From contig NZ_JANLNM010000006.1 in the NCBI RefSeq assembly GCF_024701975.1, positions 372,001 through 436,000 of the forward strand: a DNA stretch of 64,000 bases, written 5' to 3'. Position numbers and translations under genes: made by a program. The stretch comes from Variovorax sp. ZS18.2.2. Lineage in GTDB: Bacteria; Pseudomonadota; Gammaproteobacteria; Burkholderiales; Burkholderiaceae_C. Positions 8,098-16,621 of the stretch are shown piece after piece. The notes beneath the pieces were generated by a model. That model saw nothing but the letters and a program-made list of their open reading frames with translations, had not been told where the DNA came from and searched no databases. Positions within the stretch are counted from its first letter, which is position 1. The number at the start of each line of letters is the position of its first letter.

Positions 8098-10098
8098 ATG
8101 TCCGATTCCAAGGCGCCCTCCGGCGCCTCGCGCCGTCACGCCCTCAAATTGCTCGGTGCCGCGCCGATGCTGCCGCTCGGCGGCGTTGCCTTCCTGACCG
8201 CCTGCGGCGGCGGCGGTGGTGGCGGCAACGGCTTCCTGCCCATCGTTCCGCCCCCGCCGGCGCCGCCCCCGGCTCCCGCCGCGCAGTTCAAGTCGGCCGA
8301 ATTCACCGGCATGGCCGCGCCCACGCTGGCCGACCCCGCGGCCATGGCCACCACCACGGTCGGCTCCACGCTGAAGATCTCGTTCGACAACGGCAGCTCG
8401 ACCGACTACCGCCTCGCCTACCAGCCCTTCTTCCTGACCGGCGACCTGGTGCCGGACGGCAAGGGCGGCAAGGTCCTGGCCGGCGGCTACTACGACATCA
8501 AGAACCAGCCCATCCTGGACAAGTCGGTGCCGGTCAACACGCGCCAGTTCTATTCCGACAGCCCCGACGGCACCTCGCTGCTGGCCGTGGCCAACGCCAA
8601 GGTCGATGGCGTCAAGGGCAAGCCGGTCTTCGCCGTGGTCCAGTTCGAATACACCACGCGCGACCTCGCCGGCAACAGCACCTACGGCACGCTGCCCTCG
8701 CCGATCGCGGTCCTCACGCTCGACCAGGACCAGGCCACCGGCAAGCTCAGCCTGGTGAAGTACCACAACGTCGACATGTCGAGCGCGCACGGCCTGTGGA
8801 TCACCTGCGGCGCGAGCCTCTCGCCCTGGGGCACCCACCTGTCGAGCGAGGAGTACGAGCCCGACGCGGCGAACATCGCCGGCAACGCCATGTTCAAGGC
8901 CTACAGCAAGAACGTGTTCGGCGACGAGACCACGGCCAACCCGTACCACTACGGCCACCTGCCCGAGATCACGGTCAATGCCGACGGCACCGGCAGCGTG
9001 AAGAAGCACTATTGCCTCGGCCGCATCTCGCACGAGCTGATCCAGGTCATGCCCGACATGCGTACCGCCATCATGGGCGACGACTACACCAACGGCGGCT
9101 TCTTCATGTTCGTGGCCGACAAGGAGAAGGACCTCTCGGCCGGCACGCTCTACGTCGCCAGGTACGACGCTGGCTACTCGATCGACCCGGCCGCGGCCGC
9201 CACGAAGATATCGTGGATCAAGCTCGGCCACGCCACCAGCGCCGAGATCGAGGCCCTGGCCAATTCGCTCAAGGCCAGCGACATCATGGACGTGGTCTAC
9301 AGCGATCCGTCCGACGCGAGCTACACCAAGATTTTCTGCGACGGCGCCGCCAACTGGGTCCGCCTGAAGCCGGGCATGGAGAAGGCAGCCGCCTTCCTCG
9401 AGACCCACCGCTACGCCAACCTCAAGGGCGCGAGCATGGCCTTCACCAAGATGGAAGGCACCACTGTCAACGCCAAGGACAAGGTCGCCTACTCGGCACT
9501 GCAGAACATCCAGGACTCGATGGTCAGCGGCGGCAAGGGCTGGTCCGCCGGCACCAACATCGCCCTGCCGAAGAAGCTCAGCGCGGGTGGCGTGATGGCG
9601 CACAACCTCGCGGGCGGTCAGAAGGACAGCGAAGGCAGCGCGATCAACAGCGAATGGGCGCCGACCCAGACCCACGCGCTCATCGTCGGCGAGGACCTTC
9701 CCACGCCCGATGCGCTGGGCAACACCTCGAACCCGGACACGATCGGCAACCCCGACAACCTGAAGTTCTCCGAGAAGATGCGCACCCTGTTCATCGGCGA
9801 GGACAGCAGCAGCCACGTCAACAACTTCCTGTGGGCCTACAACATCGACACCAAGAAGCTGGCGCGCCTGATGTCGATCCCCGCGGGCGGCGAGTCGACC
9901 GGCCTGCATGCCGTGGACGAGATCAACGGGTGGACCTACATCATGAGCAACTTCCAGCACCCGGGCGACTGGGGCGGCATCCACTCGAAGGTCCAGGCGA
10001 CCCTCGATCCGTACGTGCGTGCGAACTACAAGGAACGCTACGCCGCGGCCGTCGGTTACCTCACGGCCGATCCGATCCAGCCCAAGCTCACCAAGTAA
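8098..10098 (+). CDS. PhoX-family (DUF839) phosphatase, Tat-exported, second copy
   Basis: 666 residues. The N-terminal twin-arginine signal SRRHALKLLG (Arg12-Arg13) ends at a lipobox-like LTAC (Cys36), followed by a glycine run and a Pro-rich linker. The DUF839 core shows GLWITCGASLSPWGTHLSSEEYE, GRISHELIQVMPDMRT, FIGEDSSSHVNNF and MSNFQHPGDWGG (each a short stretch). It is a distant paralogue of the preceding gene, sharing the PWGT-L-EE and QHPG motifs, and probably a periplasmic phosphatase. It is followed at once by a strong hairpin that reaches into the convergent Lrp gene. Confidence 0.85.
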   Translation: MSDSKAPSGASRRHALKLLGAAPMLPLGGVAFLTACGGGGGGGNGFLPIVPPPPAPPPAPAAQFKSAEFTGMAAPTLADPAAMATTTVGSTLKISFDNGSSTDYRLAYQPFFLTGDLVPDGKGGKVLAGGYYDIKNQPILDKSVPVNTRQFYSDSPDGTSLLAVANAKVDGVKGKPVFAVVQFEYTTRDLAGNSTYGTLPSPIAVLTLDQDQATGKLSLVKYHNVDMSSAHGLWITCGASLSPWGTHLSSEEYEPDAANIAGNAMFKAYSKNVFGDETTANPYHYGHLPEITVNADGTGSVKKHYCLGRISHELIQVMPDMRTAIMGDDYTNGGFFMFVADKEKDLSAGTLYVARYDAGYSIDPAAAATKISWIKLGHATSAEIEALANSLKASDIMDVVYSDPSDASYTKIFCDGAANWVRLKPGMEKAAAFLETHRYANLKGASMAFTKMEGTTVNAKDKVAYSALQNIQDSMVSGGKGWSAGTNIALPKKLSAGGVMAHNLAGGQKDSEGSAINSEWAPTQTHALIVGEDLPTPDALGNTSNPDTIGNPDNLKFSEKMRTLFIGEDSSSHVNNFLWAYNIDTKKLARLMSIPAGGESTGLHAVDEINGWTYIMSNFQHPGDWGGIHSKVQATLDPYVRANYKERYAAAVGYLTADPIQPKLTK

Positions 10099-10116
10099 GC
10101 CACCGGCGCTGCGGAT

Positions 10117-10590
10117 TCAGGACGGCGCTGCCGGCAACGGCAGCGCCGTCTTGTATCTGACCTGCTTGAGCGCAAAGCTCGAGCGGATCTTCTCGATCCC
10201 CGGAATCGGCGTGAGCTGTTCCATGATGAACCGCTCCAGCGCCGCCATGTCGGCCACGGCGATGCGGATCAGGTAGTCGCTGTCGCCCGTCATCAGGTAG
10301 CACTCCATCACCTCGTCGTGCTCGGCGATGCGCTGCTCGAAGTCCGCGAGCGACTGCTTGCTCTGCGTCGTGAGGCTGATCGAGATGAACACGTTGAGCC
10401 CGAGGCCCAGCGCCTTCGCGTTCGCGAGCGCCACGTAGCGGTCGATCACGCCGTTCGCTTCGAGCACCTTCACGCGCGCCAGGCACGGCGAGGGCGACAG
10501 GTGCACGCGGCGCGCGAGCTCCACGTTCGACAGCGCGCCGTCGCGCTGCAGCTCGTCGAGAATGCGGAGGTCGATGGCATCGAGTTGCAT
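10117..10590 (-). CDS. Lrp/AsnC-family regulator, MdeR-like
   Basis: 157 residues from the ATG at 10590, the usual Lrp-type start (MQLDAIDLRILDELQRDG). The N-terminal helix-turn-helix (about 20-45: LSNVELARRVHLSPSPCLAR) is followed by a RAM/AsnC ligand and dimer domain (about 65-150). It is divergent from the E1 gene at 10696 with 105 bp between starts, so it very probably regulates that gene in response to an amino or keto acid. The pair recalls MdeR-MdeB of Pseudomonas putida methionine degradation, although no methionine gamma-lyase is in the window. Confidence 0.88.
   Translation of the reverse strand: MQLDAIDLRILDELQRDGALSNVELARRVHLSPSPCLARVKVLEANGVIDRYVALANAKALGLGLNVFISISLTTQSKQSLADFEQRIAEHDEVMECYLMTGDSDYLIRIAVADMAALERFIMEQLTPIPGIEKIRSSFALKQVRYKTALPLPAAPS
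10121..10150 (+). terminator. Intrinsic-type terminator of the phoX pair, inside the lrp 3' end
   Basis: The arms GACGGCGCTGCCG (10121-10133) and CGGCAGCGCCGTC (10138-10150) are a 13-bp perfect stem closed by a GCAA tetraloop, followed by TTGTAT. It begins 22 bp after the phoX stop. The same bases encode the last residues (TALPLPAAPS) of the convergent Lrp protein, so the two functions share sequence. Confidence 0.7.
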
Positions 10591-10695
10591 GAAATGCTTC
10601 GAAATCAAGAGATGGCGGAATTTTATGCTGCATAGCCAGCGCAGAATTGTTAGCGCCGGTAGCCAATTTTCCGCGCACCGGCTTAAAGTGCCGTC

Positions 10696-13347
10696 ATGAA
10701 CGCCCCGATTTCCGCCGACCAGATGCGCGCCCTCTTGCTCGACAGCCCGATGTCGCACGACCCCGATCCCGCAGAGACCGCCGAATGGCGCGACGCCTTC
10801 CTGGCGCTCGCGCAAACGCATGGCCCGCAGCGCGCGCGCCAGATGCTGGTCGAGCTGGCCCGCGTTGCGCGTCAGCAGCGCATCGGCTGGCAGCCCGAGC
10901 TTGCGACGCCGTACGTCAACACCATCGCCGCCGAAGACCAGCCGCCGTTCCCGGGCGATCTCGCGGTGGAAGAGCGCCTGGCTTCGCTGATGCGCTGGAA
11001 TGCGCTCGCGATGGTGGCCAAGGCCAACCAGGCGTATGGCGAACTCGGCGGCCATATCGCGAGCTACGCGAGCGCGGCCGACCTGTTCGAGACCGGCTTC
11101 AATCACTTCTTCCATGCGCGCAGCGAGCAGCATCGCGGCGACCTCGTGTTCTTCCAGCCGCACAGCGCGCCGGGTGTGTATGCGCGTGCGTTCCTCGAAG
11201 GGCGTCTCAGCGAAGAAGACCTCAAGCACTACCGCCAGGAACTCACCGCGCCGGCCTTCACGCAAGGCAGCGGCGCGCGCGGCCTCAGCAGCTATCCGCA
11301 TCCGTACCTGATGCCGGACTTCTGGCAGTTCCCCACCGGCTCGATGGGTATCGGCCCGATCAGCTCGATCTACCACGCGCGCTTCATGCGCTACCTCACG
11401 CACCGCAATCTGCTGAACTGCGAGGGTCGCAAGGTGTGGGGCGTGTTCGGCGACGGCGAGATGGACGAGCCCGAATCGATGAGCGCCCTCACGCTCGCCG
11501 CGCGCGAAAAGCTCGACAACCTCGTGTGGGTCGTCAACTGCAACCTGCAGCGCCTCGATGGCCCGGTGCGCGGCAACGGCCGCATCATCGACGAGCTCGA
11601 GAAGCTCTTCGCTGGCGCGGGCTGGAACGTCGTCAAGCTCGTGTGGGGCAGCGACTGGGACGGCCTCTTCGCGCAGGACGTGAGCGGTGCCCTGGCGCGC
11701 GTGTTCGCCAACACCGTCGACGGCCAGATGCAGACCTTCGCCGCGAAGGACGGCCGCTTCAACCGCGACAACTTCTTCGGCCAAAACCCCGAGCTCGCGC
11801 GCCTGGCCGAAGGCATGACCGACGAGCAGATCGATCGCCTGAAGCGCGGCGGCCACGACCTCGTGAAGATCCACGCCGCGTATGCGGCGGCGGCCAAGCA
11901 CAAGGGCCAGCCCACCGTGATCCTCGCCCACACCAAGAAGGGCTACGGCATGGGCAGCGCCGCGCAGGGCAAGATGACCACGCACTCGCACAAGAAGATG
12001 GGCGACGTGGACCTCATCGAATTCCGCGACCGTTTCAACCTGCCGCTCACCGATGCGCAGGCCACCGCGATGGACTTCTACCGCCCGGCCGAGGACAGCG
12101 CCGAGATGCGCTATCTGCGCCAGCACCGAGAAGCACTCGGCGGCGCCATGCCGCGCCGCGAGACCGCGTGCGACGTGGTGCCCAAGCCCGACATCGCGAG
12201 CTACGCGCAGTTCGCCACCGCCGCGGCCGGCAAGGAGATGAGCACCACCATGGCGTTCGTCCGCATGCTGGGCAACCTCATGAAGGACAAGGCCCTCGGC
12301 CCGCGCATCGTGCCCATCGTGGCCGACGAGGCACGCACCTTCGGCATGGCGAATCTCTTCAAGCAGGTGGGCATCTATTCGAGCGTGGGCCAGCGCTATG
12401 CGCCCGAAGACATCGGCTCGGTGCTCAGCTACCGCGAAGCGACCGACGGGCAGATCCTCGAAGAAGGCATCAGCGAAGCCGGCGCCATCGCGAGCTGGAC
12501 CGCGGCGGCCACCAGCTACAGCGTGCACGGCCTGGCGATGCTGCCTTTCTACATCTACTACTCGATGTTCGGCTTCCAGCGCGTGGGCGATGCGATCTGG
12601 GCCGCGGCCGACCAGCGCTCGCGCGGCTTCCTGCTCGGTGCCACCTCGGGGCGCACCACGCTCGGCGGCGAAGGCCTGCAGCACCAGGACGGCAGCAGCC
12701 ACCTCGTGGCCGCGACCATCCCGAACTGCAAGGCCTACGACCCGGCCTATGCGGGCGAGATGGCGGTGATCGTCGATGCGGGCATCCGCGAAATGATGGT
12801 CGAGCAGAAGGACGTTTTCTATTACGTCACGCTCATGAACGAGAACTACGCGCAGCCCGACGTGCCCGCAGGCGCGGAGGCGGACATCCTGCGCGGGTGC
12901 TATCGCTTCGGCACGTATGCGCCGGCTTCTGGAAAAGCCAAGAAGAAGGTCACGCTGATGGGCTCGGGTGCGATCCTCACCGAGGTCGTGAAGGCCGCGC
13001 AGCTCTTGGCCGACGAAGGCATCGAGGCCGAGGTGTTCAGCGTCACGAGCTGGAGCGAACTCGCGCGCGACGGCGTGGCATGCGAGCAGCGCGCGATTGC
13101 CGGCGAAGCGGCCGGCGAGGCGTTCATCGCGCAGCAGCTCGGCAAGGGCAAGGGCCCGATCGTTGCCGCCACCGACTACGTGCGCAGCGTGCCCGAGAGC
13201 GTGCGCGCCTTCCTCCCCGAAGGCCGCCGCTACCTCACGCTCGGCACCGACGGGTTCGGGCGCAGCGACACGCGCGCCGCGTTGCGCGCGTTCTTCAGCG
13301 TGGACGCGGCGAGCATCGCGCGGGCTGCGCGGTACGCGCTGGGCTGA
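10696..13347 (+). CDS. Homodimeric pyruvate dehydrogenase-type E1 component (AceE/MdeB-like)
   Basis: 883 residues, the normal length for the alpha-type homodimeric E1. The thiamine diphosphate motif GDGEMDEPES starts at Gly252 and closes with NCNLQ; transketolase-like pyrimidine-binding and C-terminal domains follow (MTTHSHKKMGDVDLIEFRDR, YRFGTYAP). It decarboxylates a 2-oxoacid and passes the acyl group to a lipoyl E2. No E2 or E3 gene is nearby, and the divergent Lrp gene suggests an MdeB-like 2-oxobutyrate or other ketoacid role rather than the housekeeping AceE. The enzyme family is certain; the substrate is inferred. Confidence 0.9.
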   Translation: MNAPISADQMRALLLDSPMSHDPDPAETAEWRDAFLALAQTHGPQRARQMLVELARVARQQRIGWQPELATPYVNTIAAEDQPPFPGDLAVEERLASLMRWNALAMVAKANQAYGELGGHIASYASAADLFETGFNHFFHARSEQHRGDLVFFQPHSAPGVYARAFLEGRLSEEDLKHYRQELTAPAFTQGSGARGLSSYPHPYLMPDFWQFPTGSMGIGPISSIYHARFMRYLTHRNLLNCEGRKVWGVFGDGEMDEPESMSALTLAAREKLDNLVWVVNCNLQRLDGPVRGNGRIIDELEKLFAGAGWNVVKLVWGSDWDGLFAQDVSGALARVFANTVDGQMQTFAAKDGRFNRDNFFGQNPELARLAEGMTDEQIDRLKRGGHDLVKIHAAYAAAAKHKGQPTVILAHTKKGYGMGSAAQGKMTTHSHKKMGDVDLIEFRDRFNLPLTDAQATAMDFYRPAEDSAEMRYLRQHREALGGAMPRRETACDVVPKPDIASYAQFATAAAGKEMSTTMAFVRMLGNLMKDKALGPRIVPIVADEARTFGMANLFKQVGIYSSVGQRYAPEDIGSVLSYREATDGQILEEGISEAGAIASWTAAATSYSVHGLAMLPFYIYYSMFGFQRVGDAIWAAADQRSRGFLLGATSGRTTLGGEGLQHQDGSSHLVAATIPNCKAYDPAYAGEMAVIVDAGIREMMVEQKDVFYYVTLMNENYAQPDVPAGAEADILRGCYRFGTYAPASGKAKKKVTLMGSGAILTEVVKAAQLLADEGIEAEVFSVTSWSELARDGVACEQRAIAGEAAGEAFIAQQLGKGKGPIVAATDYVRSVPESVRAFLPEGRRYLTLGTDGFGRSDTRAALRAFFSVDAASIARAARYALG

Positions 13348-13398
13348 GCCCCGGCGGGGGTGTAGAGCGGGCAGGCCTGCGTTAGAGTCGCGCGGTCC

Positions 13399-14175
13399 AT
13401 GACCGCCCGCTTCCAATCCCTCGCCCCCGCCGTCCGCCTGGCCGACCAGGTGGCCGATGCGCTCGCGGCCGAGGTGCGCAGCGGACGCCTGTCCGAAGGC
13501 GACCGGTTGCCGACCGAAGCGGTGCTCGCCGAGCAGTTCGGCGTGAGCCGCACCGTGATCCGCGAGGCGGTCTCACGGCTCAAGTCCTTGGGGCTCGTGG
13601 ATTCGCGCCAGGGCAGCGGCGTGTATGTGCGCGCTGCCGGCGTCGAGCCGCTGCGCTTCGAGATGCCGCACGTGGCCTCGCGCGAAGCGGTGATCCAGAT
13701 GGTCGAACTGCGCCGCGCGCTCGAAGCCGAAGTGGCCGCGCTGGCCGCCGAGCGCCGCACGCCCGAAGACGTGCAGCGCATCCGCGATGCCATCGACGCG
13801 CTGCATGCCGCGGTGGCGGCCGGCGGCAATGGCGCCGACGAAGACGTGCGTTTTCACCGCGCCATCGCCGAGGCCGCGCGCAACCCGTTCCTGATCGGCA
13901 CGCTGCAATACCTGCGGCAGTTTTTGCACGGCGCCACGCGCGTCACCCGCGCCAACGAGGCGCGCCGCGCGGACTTCGCGCGCGAGGTCGCAGAGGAGCA
14001 TGCGCAGATCGTCGAGGCCATCGAGGCCGGCGACGCGCTGCGCGCCCGCGAGGCCGCCAAGTCCCACATGGACAACGCGATCCGCCGCATCGAGCAGGCC
14101 GATCCGGCCTTCTGGCAGCAGGAAGGCGCGCAGCTCGCGCGGCCGCTGGTCGAAGGTTGGCCCGCGGGCAAATAA
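13399..14175 (+). CDS. FadR-subfamily GntR regulator of the tetronate operon
   Basis: 258 residues. An N-terminal winged helix (about 10-75: SEGDRLPTEAVLAEQFGVSR, TVIREAVSRLKSLGLV) is joined to an FCD ligand-binding domain (about 90-235) with the metal-binding Asp and His residues of that fold (EDVRFHRAIAEAARNPFL, SHMDNAIRRIE). It reads in the same direction as the transporter and tetronate genes that follow, with an inverted repeat between. The likely ligand is an acid sugar or pathway intermediate; this is inferred from context. Confidence 0.88.
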   Translation: MTARFQSLAPAVRLADQVADALAAEVRSGRLSEGDRLPTEAVLAEQFGVSRTVIREAVSRLKSLGLVDSRQGSGVYVRAAGVEPLRFEMPHVASREAVIQMVELRRALEAEVAALAAERRTPEDVQRIRDAIDALHAAVAAGGNGADEDVRFHRAIAEAARNPFLIGTLQYLRQFLHGATRVTRANEARRADFAREVAEEHAQIVEAIEAGDALRAREAAKSHMDNAIRRIEQADPAFWQQEGAQLARPLVEGWPAGK

Positions 14176-14229
14176 GAAGGAAACGAGGTGTTGCTTGAGG
14201 GTTTACCCGGGTCGGTCAACTTGCCTTGA

Positions 14230-14252
14230 ATTTGTATGATGACCTGACAAAT
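14230..14252 (+). promoter_or_regulatory. Candidate GntR operator upstream of the MFS/tetronate genes
   Basis: The inverted arms ATTTGT (14230-14235) and ACAAAT (14247-14252) are separated by 11 bases; the left half continues as TTGTATGAT, of the type seen in FadR-family GntR operators. It lies between the GntR gene and the transporter start, where autoregulation or operon control would be expected. The assignment rests on symmetry and position only. Confidence 0.4.
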
Positions 14253-14343
14253 CAAGAGGCGGCCGCGCTGCATGGCGACGGGACGACCTCGCTTCCCTCA
14301 TCCAGGCTTTTCTCATCCAAAGCTGCAAGCGGACTTCCCTGCC

Positions 14344-15675
14344 ATGACTCCAACCCTCCAGGCCGGCGCGCCTTCGGCCATGGCCGACCTGCCCGCCGAC
14401 ACCGCGCTCGAGAAGCGCACCTATGCCAAGGTCTTCTGGCGCATCGTTCCCTTCCTGATGCTCTGCTACGTGGTCGCCTACCTCGACCGCGTGAACGTCG
14501 GCTTCGCCAAGCTGCAGATGGGGCAGGACCTGGGCTTCAGCGAAACGGTGTTCGGCCTGGGCGCCGGCATCTTCTTTCTCGGCTACTTCCTCTTCGAGGT
14601 GCCGAGCAACCTGCTGCTCAACCGCGTCGGCGCGCGCATGTGGATCGCGCGGATCATGATCACCTGGGGTTTGCTCTCCGCATGCTTCGTGTTCGTGGAA
14701 ACGCCCACCAGCTTCTACATCCTGCGGTTCCTGCTCGGCGTGGCCGAGGCGGGCTTCTATCCCGGCGTGATCCTCTACCTCACCCAGTGGTATCCCTCGC
14801 ACCGTCGCGCGCGGATCATCGCGGTCTTCATGTCGGCGATCCCGGTGGCGGGCATCTTCGGCAATCCGCTGTCGGGCTGGATCATGGATGCCTTCCATGG
14901 CGTCTCGTCGATGCACGGCTGGCAGTGGATGTTCATCATCGAAGCCATTCCCGCAGTGCTTGTGGGCGTGATGGTGCTCTTCTATCTGGACAACGGCATC
15001 CAGCAGGCCCGCTGGCTCTCGCCCGAGGAAAAGGCCTTGCTCCAGCGCGAGGTCCAGCGCGACCAGGCGCACAGCGCCAAGGGCCCGCATTCGGTGGCCG
15101 CGGTGTTTCGCGATGCGCGCGTGTGGTGGATGGCGCTCATCTACTTCGCCTTCGTCATGGGCCAGTACGCGCTGACCTTCTGGCTGCCCACGCTGGTGAA
15201 GGCCACGGGTGTGCAGGGCAACTTCAACATCGGCTTGCTGAGCGCGATTCCGTTTCTCTGCGCGATCGTCGCGATGAACCTCTTCGGCCGCAGCGCCGAC
15301 CGCCGGCAGGAGCGCCGCTGGCACCTGATCGTGCCCGCGATGATGGGCGCCGTGGGCTTCACCGTGGCCGCGTCGTACACGCAGAACACGGCCGTGTCGC
15401 TCGCGTTCCTCTCGCTCGCGGCGGCCGGCGTGCTGACCTGCGCCCCGCTCTTTTGGTCGCTGCCCACCGCATTCCTTTCGGGCACGGCCGCGGCCGCAGG
15501 CATCGCGGCCATCAACTCGGTGGGGAACCTCGCGGGCTTCGTGAGCCCGTACCTCATCGGTTATCTCAAGGACCTCACGGGCAGCACGCAGATCGGCATG
15601 TACGTGCTCGCCGCTGCCCTGGTGCTCGGGGCCATCGGCGTGTGGCTCACGCCCAAGCAACTCGTCAACCGCTGA
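14344..15675 (+). CDS. MFS transporter, anion:cation symporter (ACS) family
   Basis: 443 residues if started at ATG 14344; ATGs at 14272 and 14380 are also possible, and none has a strong ribosome site. About 12 membrane helices. Family signatures include CYVVAYLDRVNVGFAKLQM after helix 1 and GFYPGVILYLTQWYP before helix 5, as in tartrate, galactarate and 4-hydroxyphenylacetate permeases. It opens the operon of L-threonate and D-erythronate genes, so uptake of a four-carbon sugar acid across the inner membrane is the natural inference. Confidence 0.88.
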   Translation: MTPTLQAGAPSAMADLPADTALEKRTYAKVFWRIVPFLMLCYVVAYLDRVNVGFAKLQMGQDLGFSETVFGLGAGIFFLGYFLFEVPSNLLLNRVGARMWIARIMITWGLLSACFVFVETPTSFYILRFLLGVAEAGFYPGVILYLTQWYPSHRRARIIAVFMSAIPVAGIFGNPLSGWIMDAFHGVSSMHGWQWMFIIEAIPAVLVGVMVLFYLDNGIQQARWLSPEEKALLQREVQRDQAHSAKGPHSVAAVFRDARVWWMALIYFAFVMGQYALTFWLPTLVKATGVQGNFNIGLLSAIPFLCAIVAMNLFGRSADRRQERRWHLIVPAMMGAVGFTVAASYTQNTAVSLAFLSLAAAGVLTCAPLFWSLPTAFLSGTAAAAGIAAINSVGNLAGFVSPYLIGYLKDLTGSTQIGMYVLAAALVLGAIGVWLTPKQLVNR

Positions 15676-15691
15676 TCGGAGCAACGACACC

Positions 15692-16621
15692 ATGACAGAT
15701 ACCCCCAACACTCCCCCCGTCGTCGGCCTCGTCGGCCTCGGCGCCATGGGCAGCGGCATGGCGCAATCGCTGCGCCGCGCGGGCCATGCGCCGCACGTGT
15801 TCGACGTGCGCCCCGGCGTGGCCGAAGCCTTCGCGCGCGACGGCGGCACGGCGTGCGACACGCTCGCCACGCTCGGCGCGCAGTGCGACATCGTGGTCAG
15901 CGTGGTCGTCAATGCGGCGCAGACCGAGTCGGTGCTGTTCGGCGACGGCACCACGCCCGGCTGCGCGGCGTCGATGAAGCCCGGCAGCCTGTTCGTGATG
16001 TGCTCCACCGTCGATCCGAACTGGTCGGTCGCGCTCGAAGCACGTCTCGCCGCACAGGGCATCCTGTACCTCGACGCCCCGATCTCCGGCGGCGCCGCGA
16101 AGGCCGCGAGCGGCCAGATGACGATGATGACCGCCGGCACCCCTGCCGCCTACGCCAAGGCCGGCGGCATGCTCGACGCGATGGCCGCCAAGGTCTACCG
16201 CCTCGGCGATTCGGCCGGCGCGGGCAGCAAGGTGAAGGTCATCAACCAGCTGCTGGCCGGCGTGCACATCGCCGCGGCGGCCGAGGCGATGGCGCTCGGC
16301 CTGCGCGAAGGCGTGGACCCCGATGCGCTCTACGAGGTCATCACGCACAGCGCGGGCAACAGCTGGATGTTCGAGAACCGCATGGCGCACGTGCTCGCGG
16401 GCGACTACACGCCGCTGTCGGCCGTGGACATCTTCGTGAAGGACCTGGGGCTGGTGCTCGACGTGGCGCGCGCAAGCAAGTTTCCGCTGCCGCTGTCGTC
16501 CACCGCACACCAGATGTTCATGCAGGCATCGACCGCGGGCTTCGCGCGCGAGGACGACAGCGCGGTCATCAAGATTTTTCCCGGCATCGAACTGCCGGCT
16601 GCAAAAGGAAAGACACCATGA
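15692..16621 (+). CDS. ltnD: L-threonate dehydrogenase (LtnD-like beta-hydroxyacid dehydrogenase)
   Basis: 309 residues. The N-terminal NAD-binding Rossmann motif is GLVGLGAMGSGMA. The substrate signature LYLDAPISGGAAKAASGQM and the catalytic lysine region GAGSKVKVINQLLAG, with Lys in the expected place, are those of the 3-hydroxyisobutyrate dehydrogenase superfamily. With otnK, otnC and otnI in the same operon, the specific role is oxidation of L-threonate to 2-oxo-tetronate. It overlaps the next gene by ATGA, so the two are translationally coupled. Confidence 0.87.
   Translation: MTDTPNTPPVVGLVGLGAMGSGMAQSLRRAGHAPHVFDVRPGVAEAFARDGGTACDTLATLGAQCDIVVSVVVNAAQTESVLFGDGTTPGCAASMKPGSLFVMCSTVDPNWSVALEARLAAQGILYLDAPISGGAAKAASGQMTMMTAGTPAAYAKAGGMLDAMAAKVYRLGDSAGAGSKVKVINQLLAGVHIAAAAEAMALGLREGVDPDALYEVITHSAGNSWMFENRMAHVLAGDYTPLSAVDIFVKDLGLVLDVARASKFPLPLSSTAHQMFMQASTAGFAREDDSAVIKIFPGIELPAAKGKTP

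Noticed and set aside
10117..13416. Long open frame antisense to the E1 gene (over 1000 codons)
   Set aside because: It shadows a well-defined E1 gene in GC-rich DNA; the translation is His/Arg/Ala-rich with no domain except the real Lrp gene at its end.
14203..14219. Possible second RutR-like site (TTACCCGGGTCGGTCAA) before the tetronate operon
   Set aside because: Spacing is 17 rather than 16 and only five of seven arm positions match, so a link to the TetR regulator is too weak to list.
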